A DNA stretch of 35,409 nt from Desulfobacteraceae bacterium (GCA_011389735.1 JAABTS010000009.1:1-35409); one strand, 5' to 3'. Counted from the first letter of the stretch, positions 8,176 through 16,977 are shown. Program-made: numbers and translations. The notes: generated by a model from the letters alone, not told the origin.

Positions 8176-8337
8176 TATAATACTATCCCTGTAAATCTCA
8201 ATAGCTAAATCCAATACCCGTGAATGAATACAATGCAGCCGGTTTTATCCCATACGCATCAAGCCAACGCGGCAAACCAAAGGGAATATATCGTATAATG
8301 TCAATAACTACAGGAAATCACAAAAACAATAATTATA

Positions 8338-8485
8338 ACCCCCCTCGTTCCCACGCTCTGCGTGGGAATGCAGGCAGGACGCTCCGCGTCCTTTGTATTG
8401 CAAGAAACGACAGGCGGCTTTGTTATCCCGGCACAGGACGCAGAGCGTCCGGGATGGGTTCCCACGCAGAGCATGGGAACCAGGT
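8338..8485. repeat. Cluster of REP-like palindromes
   Basis: Successive hairpin-forming units: TTCCCACGCTCTGCGTGGGAA (8348-8368, broken at the centre by TCT), GGACGCTCCGCGTCC (8378-8392), GGACGCAGAGCGTCC (8437-8451) and TTCCCACGCAGAGCATGGGAA (8459-8479). The two outer units are mutual inverse copies, as are the two inner ones, so the whole 148 bp is itself a nested inverted repeat. This CTCTGCGTGGGAA type of palindrome is widely scattered in Desulfobacterota and other genomes. Confidence 0.75.
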
Positions 8486-8549
8486 CTTAGCTTGATGCGC
8501 ATGGGCTTACCCCCCTCAGAGCAGTATTTTTAAACTTTTCGTTCAAGCA

Positions 8550-9317
8550 CTATCTATGAAAGCCTAAGAATCTCTCGGAAATTTCCCGCAGATCAGGCGG
8601 CAACAAAGAATTCACTTTTTCTCGGATGAATTCAGGAACTTCTCCATAAAAGGCTTCGGCCACGGCGCCGGTGATGCAGGCGAGCGTGTCGCTGTCGCCG
8701 CCCAAAGACACTGCGTTTCGGACGGCGTCTTCATAGGAGGTTGAATCCAGAAACGCGATGATCGCTTCGGGAACGGTTCCCATGCAGGAGACATCAAAGG
8801 AATATCCCGGCCGGATATCGTCCACGGCGCGGTTCATGTCATACCCGAAATCGTTTGCTATGCGCGATCTGATTTCGTCCTTTCCGGCGCCGGTTCGCGC
8901 CAGAAAAACGGCTAGGGCGGCGGCGCGGGCGCCTTTGACGCCTTCCGGATGGTTATGGGATATCTCCGCTGACATCGCCGCCTGGCGAATTACTTCGGCT
9001 TCCGTTGAGAACGCGAATCCGACCGGGCTGACGCGCATGGCCGAACCATTTCCCCAGCTATTGTAAGGTTGCGGATCGTCCGAAAACAGCCATTGAATGA
9101 ACGATCCGCCGTAACCGGCTCCAGGATGACGCCGCCCGATTTCCCTCACAGATTCCAGATATGGCCGTCCGGACAGGATTGCATCGGCAACCGCGACCGT
9201 CAGCACGCTGTCGTCGGTGAAACGGCATTCGGGATGGAACAGCGGAAATTCCTTTGTCTTGATCGGATTCCTTTCGTAAACCGATCCTATGATGTCTCCG
9301 GCAATCGCGCCGATCAT
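8550..9317 (-). CDS. ADP-ribosylglycohydrolase (DraG/ARH family)
   Basis: 255 aa. The N-terminal GAIAGDIIGSVYE, then RFTDDSVLT with metal-binding T34-D35-D36, the central SWGNGSAMRVSP, and the C-terminal GGDSDTLACITGAVAEAFYG (about 206-225) with the second set of Mg ligands, are diagnostic of the family. The enzyme removes ADP-ribose from proteins (Arg in DraG) or cleaves ADP-ribose derivatives, using two magnesium ions. Its ATG overlaps the stop of the upstream acylase gene by four bases (ATGA), so it is translated by coupling. A macrodomain hydrolase lies 1.2 kb downstream. The cellular substrate cannot be told from sequence. Confidence 0.93.
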   Translation of the reverse strand: MIGAIAGDIIGSVYERNPIKTKEFPLFHPECRFTDDSVLTVAVADAILSGRPYLESVREIGRRHPGAGYGGSFIQWLFSDDPQPYNSWGNGSAMRVSPVGFAFSTEAEVIRQAAMSAEISHNHPEGVKGARAAALAVFLARTGAGKDEIRSRIANDFGYDMNRAVDDIRPGYSFDVSCMGTVPEAIIAFLDSTSYEDAVRNAVSLGGDSDTLACITGAVAEAFYGEVPEFIREKVNSLLPPDLREISERFLGFHR

Positions 9318-11773
9318 TTTTGCACCTTCGTTATGGTTTCCACGATCAAATTGGGGTCGCTCATGACGGCCTCTTCCGTGAACAGCATGGGCCGGAGTTT
9401 TTCCTGAGACAGAAGCCTTGTTTGATCGGCGAAGTGGGGCGATTCCGGGTCAGTGGACGATGAATACGCAATCAAGCCGTCGGCTCGGGGGCCGGAGTCC
9501 GTAAATTCCAGAACATACACAAAACTGGCCCCGTAATTGATCAGGAAACCCTCCTTGTAAAGGCCTGTATAAACGTTGATGATTTCGCCTTCGATATTGA
9601 GGGCCGGAAGCAGGGTGTCGTTCATGAGCCTTCTGTTTGTTTCGCTATTGGCGAAGGTTATGATGTTGAAGCACCCCGCGGTTCCAACGCCGCCTGAAAG
9701 AGATATCTTTTCATCGCCTTTTTTGGTGAACTGCACATCCGCCAGTTTCGCATTCAAAGGTAAGCCCGCTTCTTGCAGATTCAAAACGGCTATCGCCAGA
9801 TCCTGAAGCACCGGATCTTCGCCTTCCGCGGGGGGCGGAGCAAGCGTATTCGGCGTTTCCACCGGATTGGCGGGATCAAACGGAACCGCGTAAATAGACG
9901 GCGGCTCCATGGAAAAATAATCTGAAAATTCAGTGAATATATGAGCCCCCACGCTTTCCGGATTGAACCGCCCGTCCCAATCCGCCAGCACGTTACAGGC
10001 GTCGCTGATGTCGATTCCCGGTTGATCTGGATTTAAGACAACCGGATTGCTTCCTCTGGCCTGACATCGTGACACAAGATCTTCAAGCGCAAGTTCCGCC
10101 AGCAAAGCACGGTTTCCAAAAAGAGCGGCTTTGATTTCAGACACTGAAAACCGGCCGTCGTACCCCGATTCTTCCTCGATCAGCTTCAGCCCCAGCCTGG
10201 GTCTCAAATTTTGCCGGCTTCGCTTTGTTCCGTATATCGGCGGATAATCTTCCAGAGGCGCTTTTGGATTGGTCAGCCACGGGCTGTTGTTGGAGTTGGC
10301 CACAAAATCGGTTCGTTCCAGTTTCGGCGCTTTTTCGTAGGGTACCAGGCCGGGTCCGATGGTCCCTTGCCATTCATACGCCGATGAATCGCCCGGAAAC
10401 AAAAAAATACCGCCGATGTTTAAAAACAATTGAGATTCAGACGAAGATTCAAAATACGCCCAGGCGTCGTCACTGAAATTGGGAACGTTGGTGGCGTCGA
10501 TATAGAAGGTGTTTCCCCGGTCGTCGGCGCACAGGGTGTTCACCCAGGGAACTCCGTAATAATCCTTGAAGGTCTGCTTGAACTCTTCCATATTTTGAGC
10601 CTTGTTCATGGACAGCCACTGCTGGATCAGATCCGGATTGTTTTCGTTGGCGTCTTTGAAGGTAAAGGCGTTTTTGTCGGTCCATTTCATGAAATCGGGG
10701 TGTTCGATCATCAACCCGTAATGGGATCGGTAAAACGTGCGGGTTTTCGTCGCATATGAACCGTCCGGTTGAAGTATGCTGATCGTATATGCGTTTTCCT
10801 CCATTTCTCGAATCTGGTCGTCATACCGGTAGGATGTGGGATCTCCTTCGACAAGGCGGAGCTTGTAAACGGAGAAATGTCTGGATGAGGCGACCGTATG
10901 CGTCCAGGCCAGATGTTCGTTGAATCCGATCTGCACCATGGGAACCCCTAACAAAGAGGCTCCGGACACATTAAGTTCCCCTGGAATCGTCAGATGTGTT
11001 TCATAAAATCTTAAAGCGCCGGTGTAAGGAAAATGCGGGTTGGCCAGCACGGCGCCGCGTCCGTTTTCGGTCATGTCTCTCCCGACGGCCCATCCGTTGC
11101 TGCCGGCGCCGATGTTTCCAAAATCCGGAAAATCGATATCGCATTTGCGTTTTGCCCCGTTATCTTCCGGGCTCGCCGCCAGGATCATGTCAACAAGCTG
11201 TCTGCCGCTGCCGAAAATGGAAAGGTTCATATAGTAAGCCAGCAGATCGATTTCATCGATGGGCCTGATCCATTCGGCGTTCCGGCATTCGAACGGAAAG
11301 CCTGCTTTTCCGCTGTCTTCAATGAGTTTGTTGTATCCCGCCACGTATCCGGAAATAATATCCTTTGATTCCTGCGGCAGTTCAGGATATCCGGCCTGAG
11401 CGTATTCATAGACCCGGAAGGCCTTGTATACGAAATCGCTGTCGATATTGTAATCGTCTTCGCCGGGACCGAAATACAAAGCCCGCTCGCTTCGCACTTT
11501 AATGATTTGATCGGCCAGCACACAGAGATAATCTTTCGCGAATTCGTACCCCTGCCCAAAGGCCAGACTTTTCAGATTGTCCGCCTTGATATGCGGAACC
11601 CCGTAACTTGTGGTCCGGATAGTCGCCGATAGGGTCTCTCCGTTCTGTTCCGATTGGATATTGGAATCCGAATCATCACAACCCCAAAAGATCGATCCGC
11701 TCACAAGAATTCCAAAAATCACTCCAGCCAATTTCAAAGTTTGCCGAACCTTGCCGCTTTTCTTTGTTTTCAC
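9314..11773 (-). CDS. Penicillin acylase family (S45) Ntn-hydrolase lipoprotein
   Basis: 819 aa with a GTG start (11773) behind an AAGGGG ribosome site. The N-terminal signal sequence ends in IFWGC (C32), a lipobox-like site with an unusual Trp, suggesting an outer-envelope lipoprotein. The alpha-chain signature YGVPHIKADNLKSLAFGQGY is at about 57-76. The precursor is expected to self-cleave before the nucleophile S225 in GAGSNGWAVG, giving the beta chain. Downstream are GFNEHLAWTHTVASS (oxyanion region) and ANSNNSPW, which are conserved in the family. The family covers penicillin, cephalosporin and N-acyl-homoserine-lactone acylases; the substrate here is an amide but cannot be named. It overlaps the ADP-ribosylglycohydrolase gene by four bases. 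Confidence 0.92.
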   Translation of the reverse strand: MKTKKSGKVRQTLKLAGVIFGILVSGSIFWGCDDSDSNIQSEQNGETLSATIRTTSYGVPHIKADNLKSLAFGQGYEFAKDYLCVLADQIIKVRSERALYFGPGEDDYNIDSDFVYKAFRVYEYAQAGYPELPQESKDIISGYVAGYNKLIEDSGKAGFPFECRNAEWIRPIDEIDLLAYYMNLSIFGSGRQLVDMILAASPEDNGAKRKCDIDFPDFGNIGAGSNGWAVGRDMTENGRGAVLANPHFPYTGALRFYETHLTIPGELNVSGASLLGVPMVQIGFNEHLAWTHTVASSRHFSVYKLRLVEGDPTSYRYDDQIREMEENAYTISILQPDGSYATKTRTFYRSHYGLMIEHPDFMKWTDKNAFTFKDANENNPDLIQQWLSMNKAQNMEEFKQTFKDYYGVPWVNTLCADDRGNTFYIDATNVPNFSDDAWAYFESSSESQLFLNIGGIFLFPGDSSAYEWQGTIGPGLVPYEKAPKLERTDFVANSNNSPWLTNPKAPLEDYPPIYGTKRSRQNLRPRLGLKLIEEESGYDGRFSVSEIKAALFGNRALLAELALEDLVSRCQARGSNPVVLNPDQPGIDISDACNVLADWDGRFNPESVGAHIFTEFSDYFSMEPPSIYAVPFDPANPVETPNTLAPPPAEGEDPVLQDLAIAVLNLQEAGLPLNAKLADVQFTKKGDEKISLSGGVGTAGCFNIITFANSETNRRLMNDTLLPALNIEGEIINVYTGLYKEGFLINYGASFVYVLEFTDSGPRADGLIAYSSSTDPESPHFADQTRLLSQEKLRPMLFTEEAVMSDPNLIVETITKVQK

Positions 11774-11827
11774 CGGTTGTTCCCCTTTCTTTCAGTCAAT
11801 ATGATGATAAAGATACAAAACGGGATT

Positions 11828-11921
11828 GGTTCTAACTTCGGCCATAAGTTTAGTGATTGGGCTTGAAGTTTTTGAATCCAAATCCCGATCCCGATAAATG
11901 AAAATGGCCGAAGATAGAACC
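11828..11921. repeat. GGTTCTAACTTCGGCCAT inverted-repeat element with short CCCGAT core
   Basis: The terminal arms GGTTCTAACTTCGGCCAT (11828-11845) and ATGGCCGAAGATAGAACC (11904-11921) are inverse with one mismatch. The interior holds TTTTGAATCCAAATC followed directly by CCGATCCCGATAAATGAAAA. The same interior flanks surround a much longer hexamer hairpin at 28531-28620, and one arm recurs at about 32548-32565. Confidence 0.7.
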
Positions 11922-11981
11922 AGGCCCATACAAAGCCTCCAAATTTACCATTTTGGACGCCTGTGGCAATCCATAATTAGT

Positions 11982-12097
11982 GCCTGAACGAAAACCTCCT
12001 CGCGCTCCAAGGGGATTTGCAATCCCCTTGGCCGCGAGAGGGAAGACGCGGGTTACAAACCCGCTTAGAGCCGTATTTTAAGACTTTTCGTTCAGGC
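11982..12097. mobile_element. Candidate 116-bp MITE-like element with perfect 13-bp terminal inverted repeats
   Basis: Ends are GCCTGAACGAAAA and TTTTCGTTCAGGC, perfect inverse copies. Inside are two hairpins: CCAAGGGGATTTGCAATCCC (continuing CTTGG) at 12007-12031 and GCGGGTTACAAACCCGC at 12048-12064. A TTAGT pentamer occurs just before the left end (11977-11981) and, one base off, after the right end (12099-12103), a possible target-site duplication. It encodes no protein, so it would need a transposase in trans. Confidence 0.6.
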
Positions 12098-12127
12098 GTT
12101 AGTTGGATCGATCTTATGATTCGGCCT

Positions 12128-15100
12128 TTAACGTAATCCGGCGATAAGTTGCATAATATAAACCGCCTCCTGAATCCCGATATCCAGATCCCCGTTTACA
12201 TCGAAGGCGTGAACCGGAAAATAAGGATTGATCAGTTCCGAAACGTCAACGCCCGCAAGGGCTTTTAAAACCAAAATCAGATCCGCGAGATCCGGATCGG
12301 GAGCGCCCTTGCCGTCAATGTCCATAATGAGTTCATATTCAAAGGCGGTCCCGGACTCCTGTGTCACATTGGTCGAGGCCGGAAGCGACTGATAGTCCAG
12401 AATGTCTTCGGCGTATATGAAAACACCGTAAACGCCTGTATATTCGAATGAATCATAATCTCCGGCATACCGATTTTCCCCATCGGGAAGCAATTGTCTT
12501 GTCGGCAGCGCCAGAACCGGTTCTTCAGCGGCCTCCATGTATTGGGTCGGAGGGATAATCCTTGCCCACACTCTGCTGATACCGTTATCGGATAAAACCT
12601 CGGACGCCGTAAGTGTTGAAGGATTTTCGCCGGCGATAACCGCCGGATTCGCAGATGCGGTTCCAACGCTCGGCGGCGAGCCGGCGGCGGTTCGGCCCCG
12701 GCCGATGGTGAATCCGGTGTCGCTTCGTTTTTGAAACGAATCCGGCGAACCGTCCCCGTTTGTATCGATCAGAGCGTTTTGGAACGAACTCATGAATCCG
12801 GATGCCCCGTTAAAGGCGGTTGTCAAATCGCCCGTATCGGCGACAAGGTTCCAGAATCGATGGGAGAAGGACAGTTCTCCGTCATCCAGGAACCATGCTT
12901 TTTGTTCGGATGCCGCGCTGGTGACGACGATTCGTTGTTTTCCGGCCGGAGGCGTCAGCGCCTGCATGAATGATCCTGACTTGCAAGCGTCGTAAATCAG
13001 GGTGATATCGATAGTCTGTGAGTTCTGGAGCGCGTCCAGCCGGGAATCGAGTTCTTGAGCGGTGATGAATTCCGTGGCGCCTTCGGATTGCTGAAGTTCG
13101 AAAACGCCGGAATTTCCGGGGCCGACCAGATATATGAGAAGATGCGAAGCCCCAACCGACCAGGAGCTGATCGCATCATTCAGATTGGAAACGGTGGCGC
13201 CGGCGTCCACGTCGTTGTTTCCGTCGCCTACGGCGTCAGTGCCTTCCGGGCTTAGATAAAGGATATTGTCCGCCGGATACCCCTGATAATACAGCGCCCG
13301 ATAGGCCTTGTTCGACGCTTTCAGAATGGCTCGCCACATGTCGGTTCCCAGGCTGCGCCCGCCGCCCGCCGCAATGATCGCCTTGTTTTTATTCAGTTCC
13401 GTAACCTCCGTCGAATCGGCGAACGAAAACGCGTCCGCCAGTTCATCGGCTTCAGATCCCCCGTCCGTGACCTTGAGATTGTAATGGCCGGAGGGTTGAG
13501 CCGGTATGGAAACGGAAATATTCGAAGCGCTATTGACGGTCAGCCCGGACGTGACTTGCGTATACGATCCGCTATTGACATTCCGGATATAAATCAGGCT
13601 GTTTTGATTGAATCCCTGTCCGGTGATCCGAACGGAAAGCGGCTGGCCGACCGTCCCCAGCGACGGATAAACAGATTCGACAAGTATGTCCGTATCTTCG
13701 TCCACCACGTTGACGAAAATATTTTCGGGATCGACGCCTTCATAATCGGTATCGTTGCTGACCGCGGGACGGGTTATGATCGCGCATTTTTGAGCGCCGT
13801 CCCTGATGGTTTCATTTTCAGGCGAAACCTGAACCTGCGCGCCGGTATCCCAATTAGCGCCGGTAATCGTAATTCGGTCTTTATCGAGCGTCAGTTCGCC
13901 AGGGTTTGTGCTTTCAAGATAGATCGTGATATCGGCCGCCGGAGCGGCTCCCGTGGTGAACGTAATCGTCGCCGGTTCTCCACCCTCGCGGATTTCGATA
14001 ACCTTTGGAGACACCTCGATGACTCCCTTGTCCAGAAATTTCAAAACCGCCAGCCCTTCCTCGCCGTCCGCGACCAAAGGATAATCGCCGTAAACAAAAA
14101 CGCCTTTGGCCCCTCCTGGAGTATTGTATTCCCCATTTGCAACGGGAATCGGATTCATCGGATCACGGACGTCCAAAATAATGATGCCATATGAGCTTCC
14201 GCCCGCAATAAAGGCGTAATCCCCCGACACATAGACATCATGTGCGTATCCGGGATCATAGGACGCCGGTGTTCCGGGCGCCGACGGATTTTCAGGATCG
14301 CCGACATTGAAAATTTTGATTCCCGGATGACCGTCGGCCACAAACACATGGTTCCCGGAGACATGAACGGCCTCGCTTGACGCGGCATTTCCCGATGCGA
14401 AAAATCGAGGATCGCCGGGGTCGGCTACATCGACTATTTGCAGTCCGCCCCCCGTATCGGCGACATACGCATATGAGCCCGCAACATGGACATCCGCGGC
14501 CGATCCGGGCGTAGCGTATCCCGATCCCACTTTGTAAGCCGACGCCGGATTTGTTACATTGACGATTTGTAAGCCGTCCGCGCCATTGGCGATATAGGCG
14601 TAGCCGCCGGATACGAAAACATTGTAGGGATCAGGATTCAATGCAACTTCTTTAACTTTGACCGGCTTTTGTTTGATACTGATATCGACAATCCACAATT
14701 TATCACCGGAGTCATCCGTTACATAGGCGTAATCCCCGGATACATGCACTCCTGAAGCGGTTCCGCCGTCCGGAAACCGGTAATACCCGATTTCAACCGG
14801 CATGGAGGGCACGCCCAGATCCACGATCCGCAATCCTGTGCGTTGATCCGCGATGTAGGCATAGCTTCCGGATACAAACAGGTTTTCCGTGTTGATCAGC
14901 GTATTGTAACGATTCACATCCAAAGGCGACAACGGATCGGCTGCGTTGATCCTCGATACGCCTTCCGTATTGTCGGCGATATAAACGTCCGCTCCCACCG
15001 CGAGCGCGTCGAATGCTGAACCGGCGGTATCATGGATAACCGGATCGCCAATCGCCGACGGATTGGAAATATTAAGAATATAGAGACCGTTGATTCCGCC

Positions 15101-15910
15101 CGCGACAAAGGCGTATGATCCCGACACATGAATGCTCGCCGCGCCCGGAAGACTTCGGGTGTCCATCGAAGCCGGCGCCGAAGGATCGGACACGTTCACG
15201 GTGATCAGCTCTCCCCCGCTTTTGATGAGATAGGCGACCCCGTTTTTCACAAACACGTCCGTGTAGGATGCTCCGGACGCCGTCCCCGGAAAAACGACGG
15301 GCGATCCCGGCGAAGCGGGATTTTGGATATTATAGATACGGAGTTCCGATGTTCCGTGAGCGACATAGGCGTAATTTCCGGAAACAAAGACATCTTCGGC
15401 CGCACCTGACAAATCTCCCTTGCCTGTCCATTCAGGCGCGAACGGATCGCCGACATCGATGATATGCATCCCTCTTGTACCGCAAACATATGCGTAATCG
15501 CCTGAAACGAATACGCTTTCGGCAAAGGTGATATTGTGATCTAGTACGCCGTCGTCAACATACGACCCGATTATGTGCGGCGAATAGGGATCGCTTACGT
15601 CATAGATGAGCAAACCGGCGTTGTAGCCGGCGATATACAAATAGTCGTCGTAAAACAAATCGTATACGTGGCCGGCCTGATCCAGGGTGTCGATTTGAGC
15701 CACGGGCCGGAGATAATCCGGATCTTCCGTGTTCAATATGTGGACGCCCGTATCGCAGCCCACAAATAAAAGATTTCTTGACCGATCCGCGGCGGCGGAA
15801 AACGCTTTCCCTTCAGGCCATGAGGCGGTTGGTTGAATACCGGCTCCGGCTGTTCCGGAGATAAAAAACACCAAACTCAAAACACCCAAAATTGATTCCA
15901 TTTTTTTCAT
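12128..15910 (-). CDS. Secreted LVIVD-propeller / IPT / caspase-like (C13-C14 fold) / dockerin protein
   Basis: 1260 aa from ATG 15910, chosen for its GGAAGG ribosome site; 20 more upstream codons are open but lack one. The signal peptide is about 1-23 (cleavage near AGA/GIQP). Fourteen LVIVD repeats (about 25-620, pattern VFVSGDYAYVA...LxIVDVxDP) would make one or two beta-propellers. Then come a Calx-beta-like stretch (about 627-735), an IPT/TIG domain (about 743-835, PSLGTVGQPLSVRITGQGF) and a caspase-fold domain (about 838-1065, KAIIAAGGG through LIYDACKSGSF). The catalytic Cys C976 is kept, but the usual His-Gly is Pro931-Gly in YLVGPGNSG. After a further Ig-like region the C-terminus (about 1195-1260) has dockerin-like calcium loops, for example DVNGDLDIGIQEAVYIMQ. 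It is probably exported and surface-associated; partner unknown. Confidence 0.9.
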   Translation of the reverse strand: MKKMESILGVLSLVFFISGTAGAGIQPTASWPEGKAFSAAADRSRNLLFVGCDTGVHILNTEDPDYLRPVAQIDTLDQAGHVYDLFYDDYLYIAGYNAGLLIYDVSDPYSPHIIGSYVDDGVLDHNITFAESVFVSGDYAYVCGTRGMHIIDVGDPFAPEWTGKGDLSGAAEDVFVSGNYAYVAHGTSELRIYNIQNPASPGSPVVFPGTASGASYTDVFVKNGVAYLIKSGGELITVNVSDPSAPASMDTRSLPGAASIHVSGSYAFVAGGINGLYILNISNPSAIGDPVIHDTAGSAFDALAVGADVYIADNTEGVSRINAADPLSPLDVNRYNTLINTENLFVSGSYAYIADQRTGLRIVDLGVPSMPVEIGYYRFPDGGTASGVHVSGDYAYVTDDSGDKLWIVDISIKQKPVKVKEVALNPDPYNVFVSGGYAYIANGADGLQIVNVTNPASAYKVGSGYATPGSAADVHVAGSYAYVADTGGGLQIVDVADPGDPRFFASGNAASSEAVHVSGNHVFVADGHPGIKIFNVGDPENPSAPGTPASYDPGYAHDVYVSGDYAFIAGGSSYGIIILDVRDPMNPIPVANGEYNTPGGAKGVFVYGDYPLVADGEEGLAVLKFLDKGVIEVSPKVIEIREGGEPATITFTTGAAPAADITIYLESTNPGELTLDKDRITITGANWDTGAQVQVSPENETIRDGAQKCAIITRPAVSNDTDYEGVDPENIFVNVVDEDTDILVESVYPSLGTVGQPLSVRITGQGFNQNSLIYIRNVNSGSYTQVTSGLTVNSASNISVSIPAQPSGHYNLKVTDGGSEADELADAFSFADSTEVTELNKNKAIIAAGGGRSLGTDMWRAILKASNKAYRALYYQGYPADNILYLSPEGTDAVGDGNNDVDAGATVSNLNDAISSWSVGASHLLIYLVGPGNSGVFELQQSEGATEFITAQELDSRLDALQNSQTIDITLIYDACKSGSFMQALTPPAGKQRIVVTSAASEQKAWFLDDGELSFSHRFWNLVADTGDLTTAFNGASGFMSSFQNALIDTNGDGSPDSFQKRSDTGFTIGRGRTAAGSPPSVGTASANPAVIAGENPSTLTASEVLSDNGISRVWARIIPPTQYMEAAEEPVLALPTRQLLPDGENRYAGDYDSFEYTGVYGVFIYAEDILDYQSLPASTNVTQESGTAFEYELIMDIDGKGAPDPDLADLILVLKALAGVDVSELINPYFPVHAFDVNGDLDIGIQEAVYIMQLIAGLR

Positions 15911-16332
15911 GACGGCATCCTTCCTTTGTTTTGAGGGGGCGGGCTTTGATTTCAAAGTTTTGAAATACACGCCGGTTATTGAACGGCCCCGGAAAAAACG
16001 TGAATGGCGCTATAGTCTTCCGGAAATCAACTTTCACTGTGTTTTCGGGCCGGGATATATATGAATAGGATGATCCAGCGCCCGCCGCTTTGTGAAGTTT
16101 AATTTCTGAAAACCTGTATCGATTAATTGAATGAAATTTCGGTTTTTGTCAAATCCAAATTCGCAGTGGGGGGCTTGTGAAACAAATTTGAGCGGTTTTT
16201 TAAATCCGCTTGATATGAATTCGTTCTTCTGATAATAGCAATGTAACGGCGTTGGAAGCCACGAAATCGTAAAGGGGTATAGCCGGGTTATTTCAACTAA
16301 AACCGAATGTAAAAACACAAAGGAGGGGACCA
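15911..16332. other. Intergenic region between divergent genes, holds IR105 copy C
   Basis: No gene seen. A 100-codon minus-strand frame here runs through the repeat and has no ribosome site. Promoters for both divergent neighbours should be here but are not identifiable. Confidence 0.6.
16010..16118 (+). repeat. IR105 element copy C
   Basis: Starts CTATAGTCTTCCGGAAATCA, middle GGGCCGGGATATATATGAAT, right arm GCTTTGTGAAGTTTAATTTC, ends TGAAAACCTGTA. One of the best-preserved copies. Confidence 0.85.
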
Positions 16333-16800
16333 TTGAAGTTCGAAAGCATTAATGAGATTATCGATTTCGCAATCGAAAAAGAGGAGGAAGCCGCTGATTT
16401 TTATAAGGCCGCGGCGGAAGAAGAATCCATGTCGGGTATCGCCGATATGCTTCGGGAATTTTCAGCCGAAGAATTGAAGCATAAATCGATGCTGGAGGAA
16501 TTCAAAAAAGGATCGGTGGATAAAATGACGTCCCAGTACAAATTGTCGTGGGTTGAAGACATCAAACGCAGTGATTACCATGTCGATATGGATTATAAAA
16601 AAGGCATGGGATATTCAGACGTGTTGATGGTGGCCATGAAGCGGGAAGAAAAAGCGTTGAAGCTTTACAATGAAATGCTGGATAAAGTCGAAGGGGAGGA
16701 GTACAAAAAGGTGTTCAAGATTCTTTGCCAGGAGGAGGCCAAACACAAGCTGGCCCTCGAAACCAAATACGACGATTATATGGCGAAAATGGGGGATTGA
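16333..16800 (+). CDS. Rubrerythrin-like ferritin-family diiron protein (no rubredoxin domain)
   Basis: 155 aa, a four-helix ferritin-like protein. The start is TTG at 16333 with a perfect AGGAGG six bases upstream; no ATG fits. Diiron ligands appear in the usual four-helix pattern: the E17-E19 region (EKEEEAADFY), E47-x-x-H50 (EELKHK), the E105/E106 region (REEKALKLY) and E135-x-x-H138 (EEAKHK). Rubrerythrin-like proteins reduce peroxide or handle iron in anaerobes; this one lacks the rubredoxin CxxC domains, so it would need a separate electron donor. It stands alone between repeats, with no obvious operon partner. Confidence 0.9.
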   Translation: MKFESINEIIDFAIEKEEEAADFYKAAAEEESMSGIADMLREFSAEELKHKSMLEEFKKGSVDKMTSQYKLSWVEDIKRSDYHVDMDYKKGMGYSDVLMVAMKREEKALKLYNEMLDKVEGEEYKKVFKILCQEEAKHKLALETKYDDYMAKMGD

Positions 16801-16807
16801 TCGTTTT

Positions 16808-16915
16808 ACAGGGTTAAAAAATTAATTTTCGAAAGGCGGCGGGTACGGAATCATTCATACTATTCGTATTTCCGGGACCGGCGAAACTGTGAAATTGTAT
16901 TTCCGGAAGGCTGTA
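16808..16915 (-). repeat. IR105 element copy D (inverted relative to most copies)
   Basis: Read on the minus strand it gives TACAGCCTTCCGGAAATACA, TTTCACAGTTTCGCCGG, CGAATAGTATGAATGATTCC and CGCCGCCTTTCGAAAATTAA, in register with copies C and E. Located 7 bp after the rubrerythrin stop. Confidence 0.75.
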
Positions 16916-16977
16916 CCGTCCGTAAACACAATTATTCACAATTCAAAACAATATCAAAATTGGAAGGAGTAAATGAA

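Larger units (their letters stand above)
8019..8549. other. 531-bp intergenic region made largely of repeats
   Basis: It holds IR105 copy B (8070-8175), a cluster of palindromes (8338-8485) and a TTTTCGTTCAAGC end (8515-8549) matching the right end of the element at 11982-12097. Two open frames across the palindromes are by-products of the repeats. No gene seen. Confidence 0.7.
11774..12127. other. 354-bp intergenic region holding two different inverted-repeat elements
   Basis: No gene. It contains the GGTTCTAACTTCGGCCAT element with a collapsed CCCGAT repeat (11828-11921) and a 13-bp-TIR element (11982-12097), both listed separately. Confidence 0.75.

Noticed and set aside
8220-8502. Two open frames across the palindromes (plus 8220-8495, minus 8308-8502)
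   Set aside because: They are products of the TTCCCACGC/GGACGC repeats, have no ribosome sites, and their peptides only reflect the repeat sequence.
16034-16333. 99-aa minus-strand frame upstream of the rubrerythrin gene
   Set aside because: It passes through IR105 copy C and has no ribosome site or protein-like composition.
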